NCBI RefSeq assembly: GCF_963678245.1
Contig: NZ_OY782772.1
Coordinates: 124,001 to 188,000, forward strand
Direction of reading: 5' to 3'
From: an uncultured Sunxiuqinia sp.
GTDB taxonomy: Bacteria > Bacteroidota > Bacteroidia > Bacteroidales > Prolixibacteraceae
Length of the DNA: 64,000 nucleotides
Program-made: the position numbers and the translations under genes
Shown here: one piece after another, positions 54,393 through 63,886 of the stretch
Numbering within the stretch: the first letter of the stretch is position 1
Layout of the letters: each line of letters begins with the position of its first letter
The notes under the pieces: model-generated
Database searches by the model: none
Told to the model about the DNA's origin: nothing
Seen by the model: the letters and a program-made list of their open reading frames with translations, nothing else

Positions 54393-55001
54393 ATGGGTAC
54401 AAGCAAAATGGATTCTTCGGCAGTTTATACTTTGTTTGAAGAATTAAAACAAAAGATAGAGCAATTAAGTAAAGGTGGAATTTCAGATAACCAAGCAAAG
54501 TCCAACTTTGAAACAGAAGAAATCGTCGTTTTGATGCACGAAATACGTGACCGAGTAAGTCAAAAACAATTTTCTCTGGAGCAAATAAAAGAATTGCAGA
54601 ATATTCAGGCACTGGTTGCGGCCTATTCTCTGGGGAAAGTCAATGACAAAGTTGATACCATATTGACTGACTTAAAAACAATGATTGTTTCACTTAATGA
54701 AAAGGTTGGCCAGTTGCAAACTCCACTAAATATGTCCATTCGTAAGGAACATGTTTTTATTGTGGATTTTAGGAGAAGTAAAACAGCCATTACTATTATT
54801 ATAATGGCATTAGTTATTTTATTTTCATTGGGCGGCAATATTTGGCAACTTAGAAATAACAATCAACTAAAAGATAACGACCTAAAATACCGATATGTAA
54901 AAATGGAAGGAAAAGCGGGTTCTCAGGTTTTGCTTTGGTTAGAAACAGTCTTTACATACAACAGGAATAGGGATAGTATTTCTGTTATCCGGGAGAATTA
55001 A
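54393..55001 (+). CDS. Coiled-coil membrane protein of the mobilization region
   Basis: A 202-residue protein with a long helical, Gln/Glu-rich part (VYTLFEELKQKIEQLSKGGI) and one membrane helix near residues 128-150 (AITIIIMALVILFSLGGNIW). A gene of this kind often follows the relaxase in Bacteroidota mobilizable elements. Role unknown; it may anchor the transfer machinery. The gene overlaps by 17 bases the end of a broken minus-strand gene. Confidence 0.75.
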   Translation: MGTSKMDSSAVYTLFEELKQKIEQLSKGGISDNQAKSNFETEEIVVLMHEIRDRVSQKQFSLEQIKELQNIQALVAAYSLGKVNDKVDTILTDLKTMIVSLNEKVGQLQTPLNMSIRKEHVFIVDFRRSKTAITIIIMALVILFSLGGNIWQLRNNNQLKDNDLKYRYVKMEGKAGSQVLLWLETVFTYNRNRDSISVIREN

Positions 55002-55761
55002 TAAATTGGCAGTATTCCCTGTAAAATTCTGTTTTTTTGGGTATGCCTCCAAATTCATCATCAGGAGCAGGATTATCAAGAGAATCCCTTGTTGCAAACC
55101 ATGCGGCAAGAATTTCACCCCAATTATAATTGTCCCCCGGTTCTGCAAAGTTTGTAATTAGCGCAGATAAGCCTGATAATCTTTTATTGAGAAATATTTG
55201 CTTTAAAGTATCAAGTGGAGATTCTTGAGGGGATAATATTGGTGAACATGCATCAATATAAATGATATCAAATTCATGATTTGTTAATTCAAAAAATTCT
55301 GAAGATTTCCTCTGTGGATTTTAATTTGAATGCCTGCATTAACTAAAGATTTAATGGCATTTTGATAAGTTGCTTTATCTGATTCGATAGCCCAAATATT
55401 TTCCAGCCGGATACCATTACTGCATAATACATTGATATCATTATATGGTTCAGGTCCGACCAGGTATAAAACCTTTAAATCATTAACAGATTTGAGTTTG
55501 CAATTACTATCATAAAATTTAGACCAATTTCCCTTTCCTCCCCCAAAAAGCCAATTGTATTGATTCTGAAAATCAAAATCTAACTCATTCCACTCTTTAG
55601 TGCTAAATAACAGGAAATTAAAGTGGTCTGCTATTTTTGAGAGATGTTCTTTTGTTAGTAAATAAGATTGCTTTATATTTGGTTGTTAGAGATTTGATAG
55701 CATGCTTTATAAGTTTTTCTCTGGATACATTTTTAATTTCCTGATTGTATTTATAATCCAT
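54985..55761 (-). pseudogene. SAM-methyltransferase-like gene with frameshifts
   Basis: Read from an ATG at 55761, the protein begins DYKYNQEIKNVSREKLIK, shifts frame near 55640 (then KEWNELDFDFQNQYNWLFGG, LKVLYLVGPEPYNDINVL, NIWAIESDKATYQNAIKSL) and again near 55310 (FDIIYIDACSPILSP), ending INSPG at 54985. The GPEPYND strand-loop, the acidic IESD and the IDACSP strand look like a Rossmann-fold methyltransferase, so this may have been a DNA or RNA modification gene. At least two indels break it. Confidence 0.6.
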
Positions 55762-56963
55762 AATAACCTATTCTACATTTAGAAATTATAAAATCCAATA
55801 CCGTAAAGTTACTTGTTTCAACTCTTTTCATTCTGTTTCGTAGGTGAAAATATAATCTTTCTTTCGCTTTTGTGGAATAATATTGATTATGCCTAAAATC
55901 CAAAATAGCTTCCTCCTGTAGCTCATTGTTATTTCTTAACCGGCTGGACAGAATTTTCATATCCTTATTCACTTTTTGATTGGTAATTTTGGCATAAATA
56001 TGTGTGGTTTGTTTAGACCGGTGCCCCATCACTTTACTAAGTGTTTCAATAGGGACATCCTGCGCGAAAGGCAAACCTGTGTTGCATACGTGTGGCGTCC
56101 CATGGTGGGTCAGTTCTCGTCTTTTCTTAGATGCTTTTCCGAGAGGTTTTTCATATCAACATACAGCCAACCCGTGAAACAGCCAAACAGGAACATATAC
56201 CGTGTATATTCAAGGTGTTTTTCTGCTATTGGCGTGTTCAGCAGTTTTTGAAATTCATCCATTATCAGATGCCGCCATTGCTTTAGTGGTTTTCGGGAAC
56301 ATAGTTGGCAAACGGGTCACGCTTTAAGGTGTCCTGGCTAATTGCCCGGCGGATGATTTTCCGAAGCGGGATAATATGGTTTAGTACCGTGTTTGCTGTC
56401 ATTTCCGTATCCACCCGCAGGTAAAAATCATACGCATCAATAAACCTGTGGTTTAGTTGATACAGTACAATATCGTTTGTGTTGTAACGAAGTTTCAAAA
56501 ATGCTTCAAGTATTCGGTACGAATGGCATTAATACTCAGAGGTTACTTTCACCCGGTTAACGCCTACCCGGAGCTTAAACTCCTCGTTATGCTCCTGGAA
56601 CAGTTCAAGCAGGCCGGTTGCTTTCTTTCCGATATCGTTCAACGCATTTCTTACCTCTTCTGCGGTTATATTGCCATCTTCCAGGACCATCCGGGAATAA
56701 TGGCTTTGTATTTCGGTTTGTAATTTGTCTAGTTTCCGGTTCAGGACAAGGGTTTCTTTTGTTTTACCTGTTGCTTTTCCGTTTTTGGCATCCCAGTCCC
56801 CGGGATTAATAGCTGTTTTTGTGCTGAATTGTGTAATCTTCCCGTCAATGGTTATACGCCCCATTACAGGGCATAAACCATTCTTTTTTATTTTGGATTT
56901 GTTGATATAGAAAAGTATAGCGAACGTACTCCGTTTATAGTTTGCTTTATTGCTTGTTTTCAT
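55751..56963 (-). pseudogene. Tyrosine recombinase, frameshifted (remnant of second pair)
   Basis: Three pieces in order on the minus strand. An arm-binding domain (FAILFYINKSKIKKNGLCPV; start ATG 56963) is followed by a core-binding piece (RFIDAYDFYLRVDTEMTANT) and a C-terminal piece (VPIETLSKVMGHRSKQTTHI with the nucleophile Tyr near IYAKI). Breaks near 56500-56530 and 56080-56290 remove parts of the catalytic domain. Related to the intact recombinases at 48653-51124, but inverted. Confidence 0.8.
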
Positions 56964-56982
56964 TATTGAAAATTCTTTTGGT

Positions 56983-57161
56983 TTATATGACTGTTGATTG
57001 AAATTTACTATCGATACGGGATTCTGCCTTGTGAATATCTTCGGCAATTTTATCGTTGGTAATTTTGGCATAAATCTGGGTGGAACGTAAATCACGGTGT
57101 CCTAACATCCGGCTGACACTTTCAATGGGAACGCCCTGTGAGAGGCAAATTTCGGTGGCAT
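56983..57161 (-). pseudogene. Tyrosine recombinase, C-terminal remnant only
   Basis: Only the last 60 residues remain (GVPIESVSRMLGHRDLRSTQ, with IYAKI). It lies just before the first remnant in reading order, so this was once a tandem pair like that at 48.6-51.1 kb. Its upstream part is replaced by a fragment of a host gene. Confidence 0.75.
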
Positions 57162-57175
57162 ATATCGCTTCTGCT

Positions 57176-57304
57176 TTCATCTTTGCTGCTCTCGATGATT
57201 TAAATAATTCGGGAAAACTGAAAGCTAATGACAAGATTTTACTACTTGTGCCGGAGAGTGGACGGTTTTCGTATGGAACGGTGCTTTTTACAACAAAATC
57301 TTAG
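57176..57304 (+). pseudogene. 3' fragment of a FabH-like 3-oxoacyl-ACP synthase
   Basis: About 40 residues, FAALDDLNNSGKLKAND then ILLLVPESGRFSYGTVLF, match the C-terminal end of beta-ketoacyl-ACP synthase III enzymes. The rest of the gene is absent. The fragment touches the recombinase remnant, so the element may have entered, or cut, a host gene here. Confidence 0.65.
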
Positions 57305-57571
57305 AGTTAGTTCTCAAAATAAAAGAGTAGTTTATAATAGATTGAAAACTTTGGTAGCGAAAAAATTTCACCCTCTGTTACGATTTTCTTCTTTTAAATC
57401 AGCTGTATACTTATACCGGACATATTAATTATTATCTGAATCTCCAGCCTTCATTATTCAATGGTTCGCACAAATTACAAAAGCAGAAAGAACAAGCGAA
57501 AAAATTATCAAAAAACTACAAACGTCATAATATTCAATATATTATTTTACAAAATTTATATACAACATCAA
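57305..57571. other. Non-coding gap
   Basis: AT-rich with no gene seen; it separates the element edge from the sensor-kinase cluster. Confidence 0.5.
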
Positions 57572-59101
57572 TCATACAATAACCTCACTTTTCCTGGAGA
57601 GAGTTTTAGTTAAATTAGGAATCGAAAAGAAAAACTCAGCTCCTTTTCCCAAATCAGATTTTACACTTATATGCCCATCGAGCATATCAATATATGCTTT
57701 ACAGATAGAAAGCCCCAACCCTGCTCCCTCGTATTTTCGGGAATAATCCTGTTCAACCTGATAAAAGCGGTTAAAGATAACTTGCTGCTGCTCTTTTGCG
57801 ATACCAATACCAGTATCCTCAACAAAAAATTCAATGCTATCATCAATTTTCCGATAGCCATATTCTACTTTACCTTCATGAGTGTATTTTAGAGCATTTG
57901 TTAATAGATTTATTAATATCGTATCCAGTTTTTCTTTATCTGTGCATATCATTGCCAAATCATCTTTGTGTGCCTGGTGATAAAACAATTCCAAACCTTT
58001 CTTTTTTGCCATTAGGGAAAAAAACAGAAACAGTTGCTTTATGTATTTGTTTAAATTAAATGTTGATAAATTAAGATGTGCCTCCCCAGCATCAATTTTA
58101 GAAATATAAATAATCTGATCAATTAAATTAAGCATTCTATCACCAGATTCCTGAATCATACCGAGATACAACCTCTTATCTTTCCCTTCCAGACTATTAT
58201 CTTTTAGAAGATTTGCAAAACCCATTATTCCGTTCATTGGTGTTCTAATCTCATGACTAATGTTTGCCAGAAAAGCAGATTTCAAACGATCACTTTCTTC
58301 GGCTCGCTCTTTAGCAGCAATCAGCTCTTTCTCGACTTTCTTCCGCGTACTAATATCCCTTACAATACTTTCTATTCCGCAAGGCTGATCCTTATCGTCA
58401 TAAAAAAGATGCGCATTTATGGATATGTATTTGTGGGCTCCGTCCTTACATTTGCTAACTGTTTCAAAGTCCCAAATTTCGCCCTGTTTTTTTAGAAGCT
58501 CCATTTTTTTATTAAACACCTCCTGATCTTCATACAGAGCAAGAATATTTTTGTTTAACATCTCGGAATGTGTGTATCCGGTTAAACGATATATTGATGG
58601 ACTAATTACAAGTATTTTACCAGTTAAATCTGTCCTGCAAAATACATCCTGAATCGTTTCAAAAATATTACGGTATTTTCTTTCACTTTGCATCAGTTTT
58701 ATTTCAGCTTTCCTATTATCCAAAACCAATTTTTTTTGATTCAGGGCATATTTGATGGCCGGAACTAACCTTGTAAGATTTTGCTTTAAGATATAATCGG
58801 AGGCTCCGTATTTTAATAATTCGACAGCTCGTTCCTCGCCAAGTGTGCCTGAAATGACAATAAAAGGAATATCAGGATATAAGCTGGCACAGGTTTTAAG
58901 TGCCTTTTTTCCATTATAATTTGGTAGTTGATAATCTGCCAGTATAATATCAGGATATTCCTTGTTTAGGGCGTTCATAAGTTCATCCTCTGTTGTTACC
59001 CGTGTGTAGTCAATGTTTATTTCGTTTTGTTTTATTTCCGACACGATTAATTCTGAATCTGATGGACAGTCTTCAACATGTACTATTTTTATTGTTTCCA
59101 T
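57572..59101 (-). CDS. Receiver-PAS-histidine kinase hybrid
   Basis: A 509-residue protein from the ATG at 59101 (a GTG at 59107 is also in frame). A receiver domain is at about 4-125 (IVHVEDCPSDSELI; phospho-acceptor Asp in IILADYQLPNYNGKK). A PAS domain is at about 140-255 (VFCRTDLTGKILVISPSIYR). HisKA has SAFLANISHEIRTPMNGIMG (His), and the HATPase has LINLLTNALKYTHEG (N box), VEDTGIGIAKEQ and EGAGLGLSICKAYI. No transmembrane segment, so it is a cytoplasmic kinase, probably fed by the receiver. It lies 24 bases from a response-regulator gene on the same strand. Confidence 0.92.
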   Translation of the reverse strand: METIKIVHVEDCPSDSELIVSEIKQNEINIDYTRVTTEDELMNALNKEYPDIILADYQLPNYNGKKALKTCASLYPDIPFIVISGTLGEERAVELLKYGASDYILKQNLTRLVPAIKYALNQKKLVLDNRKAEIKLMQSERKYRNIFETIQDVFCRTDLTGKILVISPSIYRLTGYTHSEMLNKNILALYEDQEVFNKKMELLKKQGEIWDFETVSKCKDGAHKYISINAHLFYDDKDQPCGIESIVRDISTRKKVEKELIAAKERAEESDRLKSAFLANISHEIRTPMNGIMGFANLLKDNSLEGKDKRLYLGMIQESGDRMLNLIDQIIYISKIDAGEAHLNLSTFNLNKYIKQLFLFFSLMAKKKGLELFYHQAHKDDLAMICTDKEKLDTILINLLTNALKYTHEGKVEYGYRKIDDSIEFFVEDTGIGIAKEQQQVIFNRFYQVEQDYSRKYEGAGLGLSICKAYIDMLDGHISVKSDLGKGAEFFFSIPNLTKTLSRKSEVIV

Positions 59102-59124
59102 AATCACCAGTTTTTCAATTTATA

Positions 59125-59568
59125 TTACTTATTGCCGGGCGGTTGATTAATCAATGCCCAAAATATTCCCAGTGTTTTTACAGCCCGGGCAAAATCTTCA
59201 AAACCTACGGGTTTAACCACATATGCATTGGTTCCTAAACGATAGCCTTCATAAACATCCTGTTCCTCTTTCGATGATGTAAGGATAACAACAGGGATGT
59301 TAGCAGTTAATTTATTCCCTCTTATTTCTTTCAACACTTCCAGCCCGTTTTTTTTCGGAAGTTTCAAATCTAAAAGAACAAGGGTTGGATTACCTGATTC
59401 ACGGTCTTTCCATTTTCCTGATTTAAAGATATAAGCAAGAGCTTCTTCTCCATCTCGTGCTACAGCAATCTTGTTGGCAAGCTTATGTTCTTCTAGAACA
59501 TCAAGCATTAATTCAAGGTCGTTTTCACTATCCTCAACAACCAGAACATGTCTTAATCGTATCTCCAT
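59125..59568 (-). CDS. Single-domain response regulator (Rcp1-type)
   Basis: A 147-residue receiver protein. HVLVVEDSENDLELM holds the acidic pair, LVLLDLKLPKKNGLEVL the phospho-acceptor Asp, and ILTSSKEEQDVYE then NAYVVKPVGFEDF the conserved Thr/Ser and Lys. No output domain, so it acts as a phosphate relay. It lies between two kinase genes in one minus-strand operon and likely links them, as in cyanobacterial Cph1-Rcp1-like pairs. Confidence 0.93.
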   Translation of the reverse strand: MEIRLRHVLVVEDSENDLELMLDVLEEHKLANKIAVARDGEEALAYIFKSGKWKDRESGNPTLVLLDLKLPKKNGLEVLKEIRGNKLTANIPVVILTSSKEEQDVYEGYRLGTNAYVVKPVGFEDFARAVKTLGIFWALINQPPGNK

Positions 59569-59597
59569 AATTAAATTATTTATTGGTTAATTTCTAA

Positions 59598-62030
59598 TTA
59601 TTTTGGTACTGAAAAATAAAAAGTTGCTCCATTACCTTCTTGCCCTTCGGCCCAGGTTTCACCTCCATGTTTCTTTATTATCCGTCGCACAATAGCTAGT
59701 CCGATCCCCGTACCTGAAAAGTCTTCGCTTTTGTGTAAGCGCTGAAAAACACCGAACAGTTTGTCGGCATATTCCATGCTAAAACCGGCTCCATTGTCTT
59801 TTACAAAAAAGATGTATGCTTTATCATTTTCTTCGTAACCTACATCAATACGTATTTTCTCTTTTTTATTCGAAAACTTTAGCGAATTATTAATCAGGTT
59901 TTGATAAACTGACTTTAACAAAACAGCATCTGCTTCTATTTCGGGTAGTTCCTGAATATTCCAGTCCACCTTTTCCTTTGCATATTGAATGGTATAGTCA
60001 TTGATTACCTCGTGGACAATCTGTTCCATGCGTATCTGGCTTTTATTAACATCGGCTCTGCCCAGTCTGGAAAAGGTAAGCAGCTCATCGATGAGTTGCC
60101 CGAGTTTAGTCGCTGAATCTTTTATTTTGGTCATCAGCCGGTCTGTTTCTGATGAGCTGCCGGTGTACTGTAGGTGTCGTTCCAGTTTTTGCGCAAACCC
60201 GATTACATGACGCAAAGGCGCCCGCAGATCATGCGAAACCGAGTAGGCAAATGACTCCAGCTCTTTATTGGACTCGAATAATTCTTGTGTCCTTTCTTTT
60301 ACACGTTCTTCTAATTCTTTGCTCAGTAACCTGGCTTTTATTTCCGCCTCCTTTTGCAAGGTAACGTCATTACAAATAACCAAACGCGCCGGTTTGCCTG
60401 AATAATTAATTTTATGGCCCTTTACATCAACATGCATAATCTCTCCGTTTCTTTTTAAATGACGCCAAACACCCTGGTGCTTCGATATATCCCCTGTTCT
60501 TAACATTCTCACTAATAAATCAACATCTTCTTTCGGACGAATATCCTTATAGGTCATTCTATGAAATTCGTATTCAGTGTACCCATAATGTTTAACTGCC
60601 GAGCTGTTAACTTCCAGAAAAGTCAAATCCCTTTCATCAATAATCCATATCGGAACCGGGTTTTCGTCAAACAGGTACCTGTATTTCTTTTCATTTTCCT
60701 CTAATTCCTTTTGTACCTGCCTCTGTTCTGTCATATCAAAAGTAATCCCGGTTATCCGGTAAGGCTCGTTTGCCTGGTCACGCAATACTTCTCCAATGTT
60801 CTTCAGGTAGCGCACAGAACCATCTACCCGGATAATCCGGTATTCAGCCTCGTAGTTTCTACCATAAGCTACAGCATCCTGAGCTAATGCTTGTTGTTCT
60901 TCCCTATCCTCGGGGTGAAAAAAGTCTATCCATATTTTTCGGATATCTTCTCCGCCTTTTTCTTCAATCCCGTAAAATGCAAACATGTTTTTATTCCAAA
61001 AAATAGTATCGCTTTCGATATGCCAATCCCAAACACCTAAATCAGACGCTTTTACCGCAAGAGTAAAACGTTCGTTTGCCTCGCTGATATTTTCGAGCGC
61101 TTTCATATAGTCTTCTTCGAGCTTGCCAACCCTGTTTGCGATTTTCCAAACCATAAAAATGAAAACACCAATAATACCAGCCGATAAAAGTTGTAAAGCC
61201 AATATACTTCGAAAAAAGCCTCCTGTAATCCATTCCAGTTGCAACCAGATATATAAAAAGGGGATGATCATGAGTAAAGGCAATAGCCTGCGAGACATAT
61301 AACCGCCAAGGTTTTTCATAAAAATAACCGATAAAACCCCTTTGTGAGGATAGAGAAATAAAGTACCCAGGCTAACCGTAAAAAAAAGAACCGATGTATG
61401 TAAAGCCATACCTGAGAAACCCGGAAAACGAAATAATTCGGGAATACTAAGCACATAACCCAAAGTTGAGAACATTGAAATAAAAGTAACAACCAATGAT
61501 ATTAACTGTGAAGCAACAGTGGCGAACCAGGCTCTAAAATCATTGATAATAAGGCTAATACCCACCAATAAAAACCCAACTGCTGTATTAAAGGCCATGC
61601 GCCCCGGCGAAAAAGTATCAACAGCGCCTTCGGCCTCGCGAACAAACATCTGGTCAATTCCAAAGTTTATCTGAAACGAATACTCCAGGAGGGTTAAAAC
61701 CCCAATAATGCTTGTTAAACCTGCCAGCAACCGGGCATACTTATAATATTTTTCTTTCGAAAAACTAAAAATGAATACCGCCAGCCCGGAAAACAAGAAG
61801 CAGAGCGCCGTATTAAATTTCATCGACACAAAACGGGGGCTCAGGCTTTTTATTAATGGCCAATCGAAGAACCAGCCGGCAATTACAAGTAACCCACCAG
61901 CAATTGATATGAAAGCTAAAAATAACGACGGTCTGTGTTTATTTATTAGAACATAAGATAATGCAGATGGGGTAAACAAATGATTATTCCTCACTTTATC
62001 TCTTTCGTTAATAGTCGTTGTTTCTTTCAT
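59598..62030 (-). CDS. Sensor histidine kinase with membrane domain and PAS repeats
   Basis: An 810-residue kinase. About eight membrane helices lie in residues 35-310 (FISIAGGLLVIAGWFFDWPL to IIGVFIFMVWKIANRVGKL). Two PAS domains follow at about 330-450 (FTLAVKASDLGVWDWHIESD) and 455-575 (DENPVPIWIIDERDLTFLEV). The HisKA His is in FAYSVSHDLRAPLRHVIGF, and the HATPase has NLINNSLKFSNKKEK and FVKDNGAGFSMEYADK. The DLRAPLRH form is typical of phytochrome-type and related kinases. First gene of the three-gene signalling operon. Confidence 0.93.
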   Translation of the reverse strand: MKETTTINERDKVRNNHLFTPSALSYVLINKHRPSLFLAFISIAGGLLVIAGWFFDWPLIKSLSPRFVSMKFNTALCFLFSGLAVFIFSFSKEKYYKYARLLAGLTSIIGVLTLLEYSFQINFGIDQMFVREAEGAVDTFSPGRMAFNTAVGFLLVGISLIINDFRAWFATVASQLISLVVTFISMFSTLGYVLSIPELFRFPGFSGMALHTSVLFFTVSLGTLFLYPHKGVLSVIFMKNLGGYMSRRLLPLLMIIPFLYIWLQLEWITGGFFRSILALQLLSAGIIGVFIFMVWKIANRVGKLEEDYMKALENISEANERFTLAVKASDLGVWDWHIESDTIFWNKNMFAFYGIEEKGGEDIRKIWIDFFHPEDREEQQALAQDAVAYGRNYEAEYRIIRVDGSVRYLKNIGEVLRDQANEPYRITGITFDMTEQRQVQKELEENEKKYRYLFDENPVPIWIIDERDLTFLEVNSSAVKHYGYTEYEFHRMTYKDIRPKEDVDLLVRMLRTGDISKHQGVWRHLKRNGEIMHVDVKGHKINYSGKPARLVICNDVTLQKEAEIKARLLSKELEERVKERTQELFESNKELESFAYSVSHDLRAPLRHVIGFAQKLERHLQYTGSSSETDRLMTKIKDSATKLGQLIDELLTFSRLGRADVNKSQIRMEQIVHEVINDYTIQYAKEKVDWNIQELPEIEADAVLLKSVYQNLINNSLKFSNKKEKIRIDVGYEENDKAYIFFVKDNGAGFSMEYADKLFGVFQRLHKSEDFSGTGIGLAIVRRIIKKHGGETWAEGQEGNGATFYFSVPK

Positions 62031-62171
62031 CTTTTTGTGTTTTACATGTATAAATCTATTTGGAGTAAAACATCACTGCAATCAACTTATATCTATAAAT
62101 TCTATACTTCATATTTTTGTCAACCTCTGATATTTCATGCATTTTATCACTCCATGTTATATGATTACTAG

Positions 62172-63125
62172 CTAACTTATCACTCCATGGCCCAAAATCG
62201 GAATAACGCTGCCTTCAACCAAGATAAAATCATCGGTTATTCCGTGGGTTAAAAACTTCAGATTAACAATTTCTAAGGTTATTATCCAAATGAAAAGAAT
62301 GATGCAACTTAAAATATATGGCACGATCACGGAGATGAATATTCCATTGTATCCAAAGTTGTTGTAGTAGGATGCCAAGTCGATTGCCCAAAGGCTAATT
62401 GGAATTAAGAAAAGTACAATATTAAGTATAATGACTTTTTTGTCATCGATTCTTCTACGGGCAATTTGCATTAATAATGAATTTATTGGATTCAATAACA
62501 GAACGGAGTAACTGATAGTATAAGTTAGAACGAGAACAGAAAACAAAATGTCTGGCATGTGCAAAACTGTTAATAATCTAACATGCTTTAATAAACTGCC
62601 TATCATTAACAAGAATAAAGTTGCTGCCAGAAACAGGGAAATAATCTGAGGTATTTCGCTGTTTTTGTTTTTACATAAGCTATATAGTAAGATACTTACC
62701 CCAAGTAAAATATATACGCCACCAAAATAATTTTGAACAGATGAAGCCCTGAAGACATAAATTGTACCTGCTAGAATAACAACTAGCGAAAGAAATACTG
62801 AAAATATATTATAGCAACATTCAGATATCTTAAAAATAATAATAACAAGCGCAATAGAAAAAAAAACAAATTCTTTGATATTATTCAAGATTTGTATCGG
62901 AATTCCCAGAAATTTGGAAACACTTATATTAAGGAAATTACAAGCAATAGAAAAACCGATAGTGAATAATATAAACAATCCGATTAGTATAGAAAGCTTT
63001 GTCGAAAAAACAGTACTTTCTTGTTTTTTCTGTTGAATAAGAAGCACCAGAGAATAGTTGTTTTTATTGCCTGACATTCTGAAGATGCTTCTGAAAAAAT
63101 CAACTTTTTTGTATATAACTTTCAT
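62172..63125 (-). CDS. Unknown polytopic membrane protein
   Basis: A 317-residue protein (ATG at 63125; an in-frame TTG at 63131 adds two residues). At least eight hydrophobic helices lie between residues about 40 and 300 (LSILIGLFILFTIGFSIACN to ISVIVPYILSCIILFIWIIT). No soluble domain follows, so it could be a membrane sensor that lost its kinase, but I recognise no family. It lies 142 bases before the kinase operon on the same strand. Confidence 0.6.
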   Translation of the reverse strand: MKVIYKKVDFFRSIFRMSGNKNNYSLVLLIQQKKQESTVFSTKLSILIGLFILFTIGFSIACNFLNISVSKFLGIPIQILNNIKEFVFFSIALVIIIFKISECCYNIFSVFLSLVVILAGTIYVFRASSVQNYFGGVYILLGVSILLYSLCKNKNSEIPQIISLFLAATLFLLMIGSLLKHVRLLTVLHMPDILFSVLVLTYTISYSVLLLNPINSLLMQIARRRIDDKKVIILNIVLFLIPISLWAIDLASYYNNFGYNGIFISVIVPYILSCIILFIWIITLEIVNLKFLTHGITDDFILVEGSVIPILGHGVIS

Positions 63126-63698
63126 GATCAAACTATTAAATTTTTAATAGGAACCAGTGAATGTTGTACTTTTTTGTATTCGTGTAATTATATTGTTTTA
63201 CCCTTATAATATTAGGCTACTGCTTGTCAGTTATTTATTATATGTCAGGTTGTTTGTAAAAGCGTATTTGAATATTATCAGCCTCTTATGTTTTTGTTTT
63301 ACGAATTACCGCAAATGTCCAAGTATATTTGTATTTAATAGTTTGTTTTATTTTATATTAAAAATCAAAATATTACTTTAAATTACGAAGAACTGCACTG
63401 CAGGTATTTAACAAGCTTTATAAATTCATCAGAGATTTACCCAACTTTTGAATTTGAAGAATTAGAAGATGTGGGATTATTTCTGAAATAAAAAGTACCT
63501 TTTACTAATATAGTTTCCAGAGTAAGACAGTTCAACGATAAATAAATCAATTTCAAACATTAAGTATGTTTTACAAAATAGATTAACCCGCGCTTAATGT
63601 GGTATAAATATACTAACACTCTTGTTTGTTAGTCAAGTTTTTAAGGCTTTGTATTTTGTGAACAAGAAAAAATAAATCTAAAATACTCTTTATTTATT
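63126..63698. other. Non-coding segment
   Basis: No convincing gene on either strand; the + strand frame at 63157 is a hydrophobic chance frame. It probably contains the promoter of the minus-strand membrane protein. Confidence 0.45.
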
Positions 63699-63863
63699 TT
63701 AAACGGACTGATTTGAAAAATAACAATCTGAATGTCCGCAATCAATCATAATCAAGGCGTCTCCTTGAGCCTGTTTCAAAGCATTCCTTTCAAACAACTG
63801 ATTGTCAGACACGAATGATGCTGAAGCAAATTCAGCATGACGTGCCAATATTAAATATGCCAT
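63699..63863 (-). CDS. Possible small ORF of unknown function
   Basis: A 54-codon minus-strand frame starting at ATG 63863 (ARHAEFASASFVSDNQLFER, ending CYFSNQSV). Ordinary amino-acid mix, but no known family and no clear ribosome-binding site. May be chance. Confidence 0.3.
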   Translation of the reverse strand: MAYLILARHAEFASASFVSDNQLFERNALKQAQGDALIMIDCGHSDCYFSNQSV

Positions 63864-63886
63864 AAAACGGATATTCATAATAATAA

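Larger units (their letters stand above)
48365..57175. mobile_element. Mobilizable genetic element (recombinases, MobC, relaxase)
   Basis: Starts where an attC-like site is cut and ends at a FabH-like fragment. It carries a tandem tyrosine recombinase pair, two excisionase-like proteins, DUF3408, MobC and a relaxase, the usual make-up of Bacteroidota mobilizable transposons. No conjugation genes are seen, so it would need a helper. Exact ends and att sites were not found. Confidence 0.7.

Noticed and set aside
63157-63381. 74-codon hydrophobic + frame
   Set aside because: AT-rich chance frame without a recognisable start region or family.
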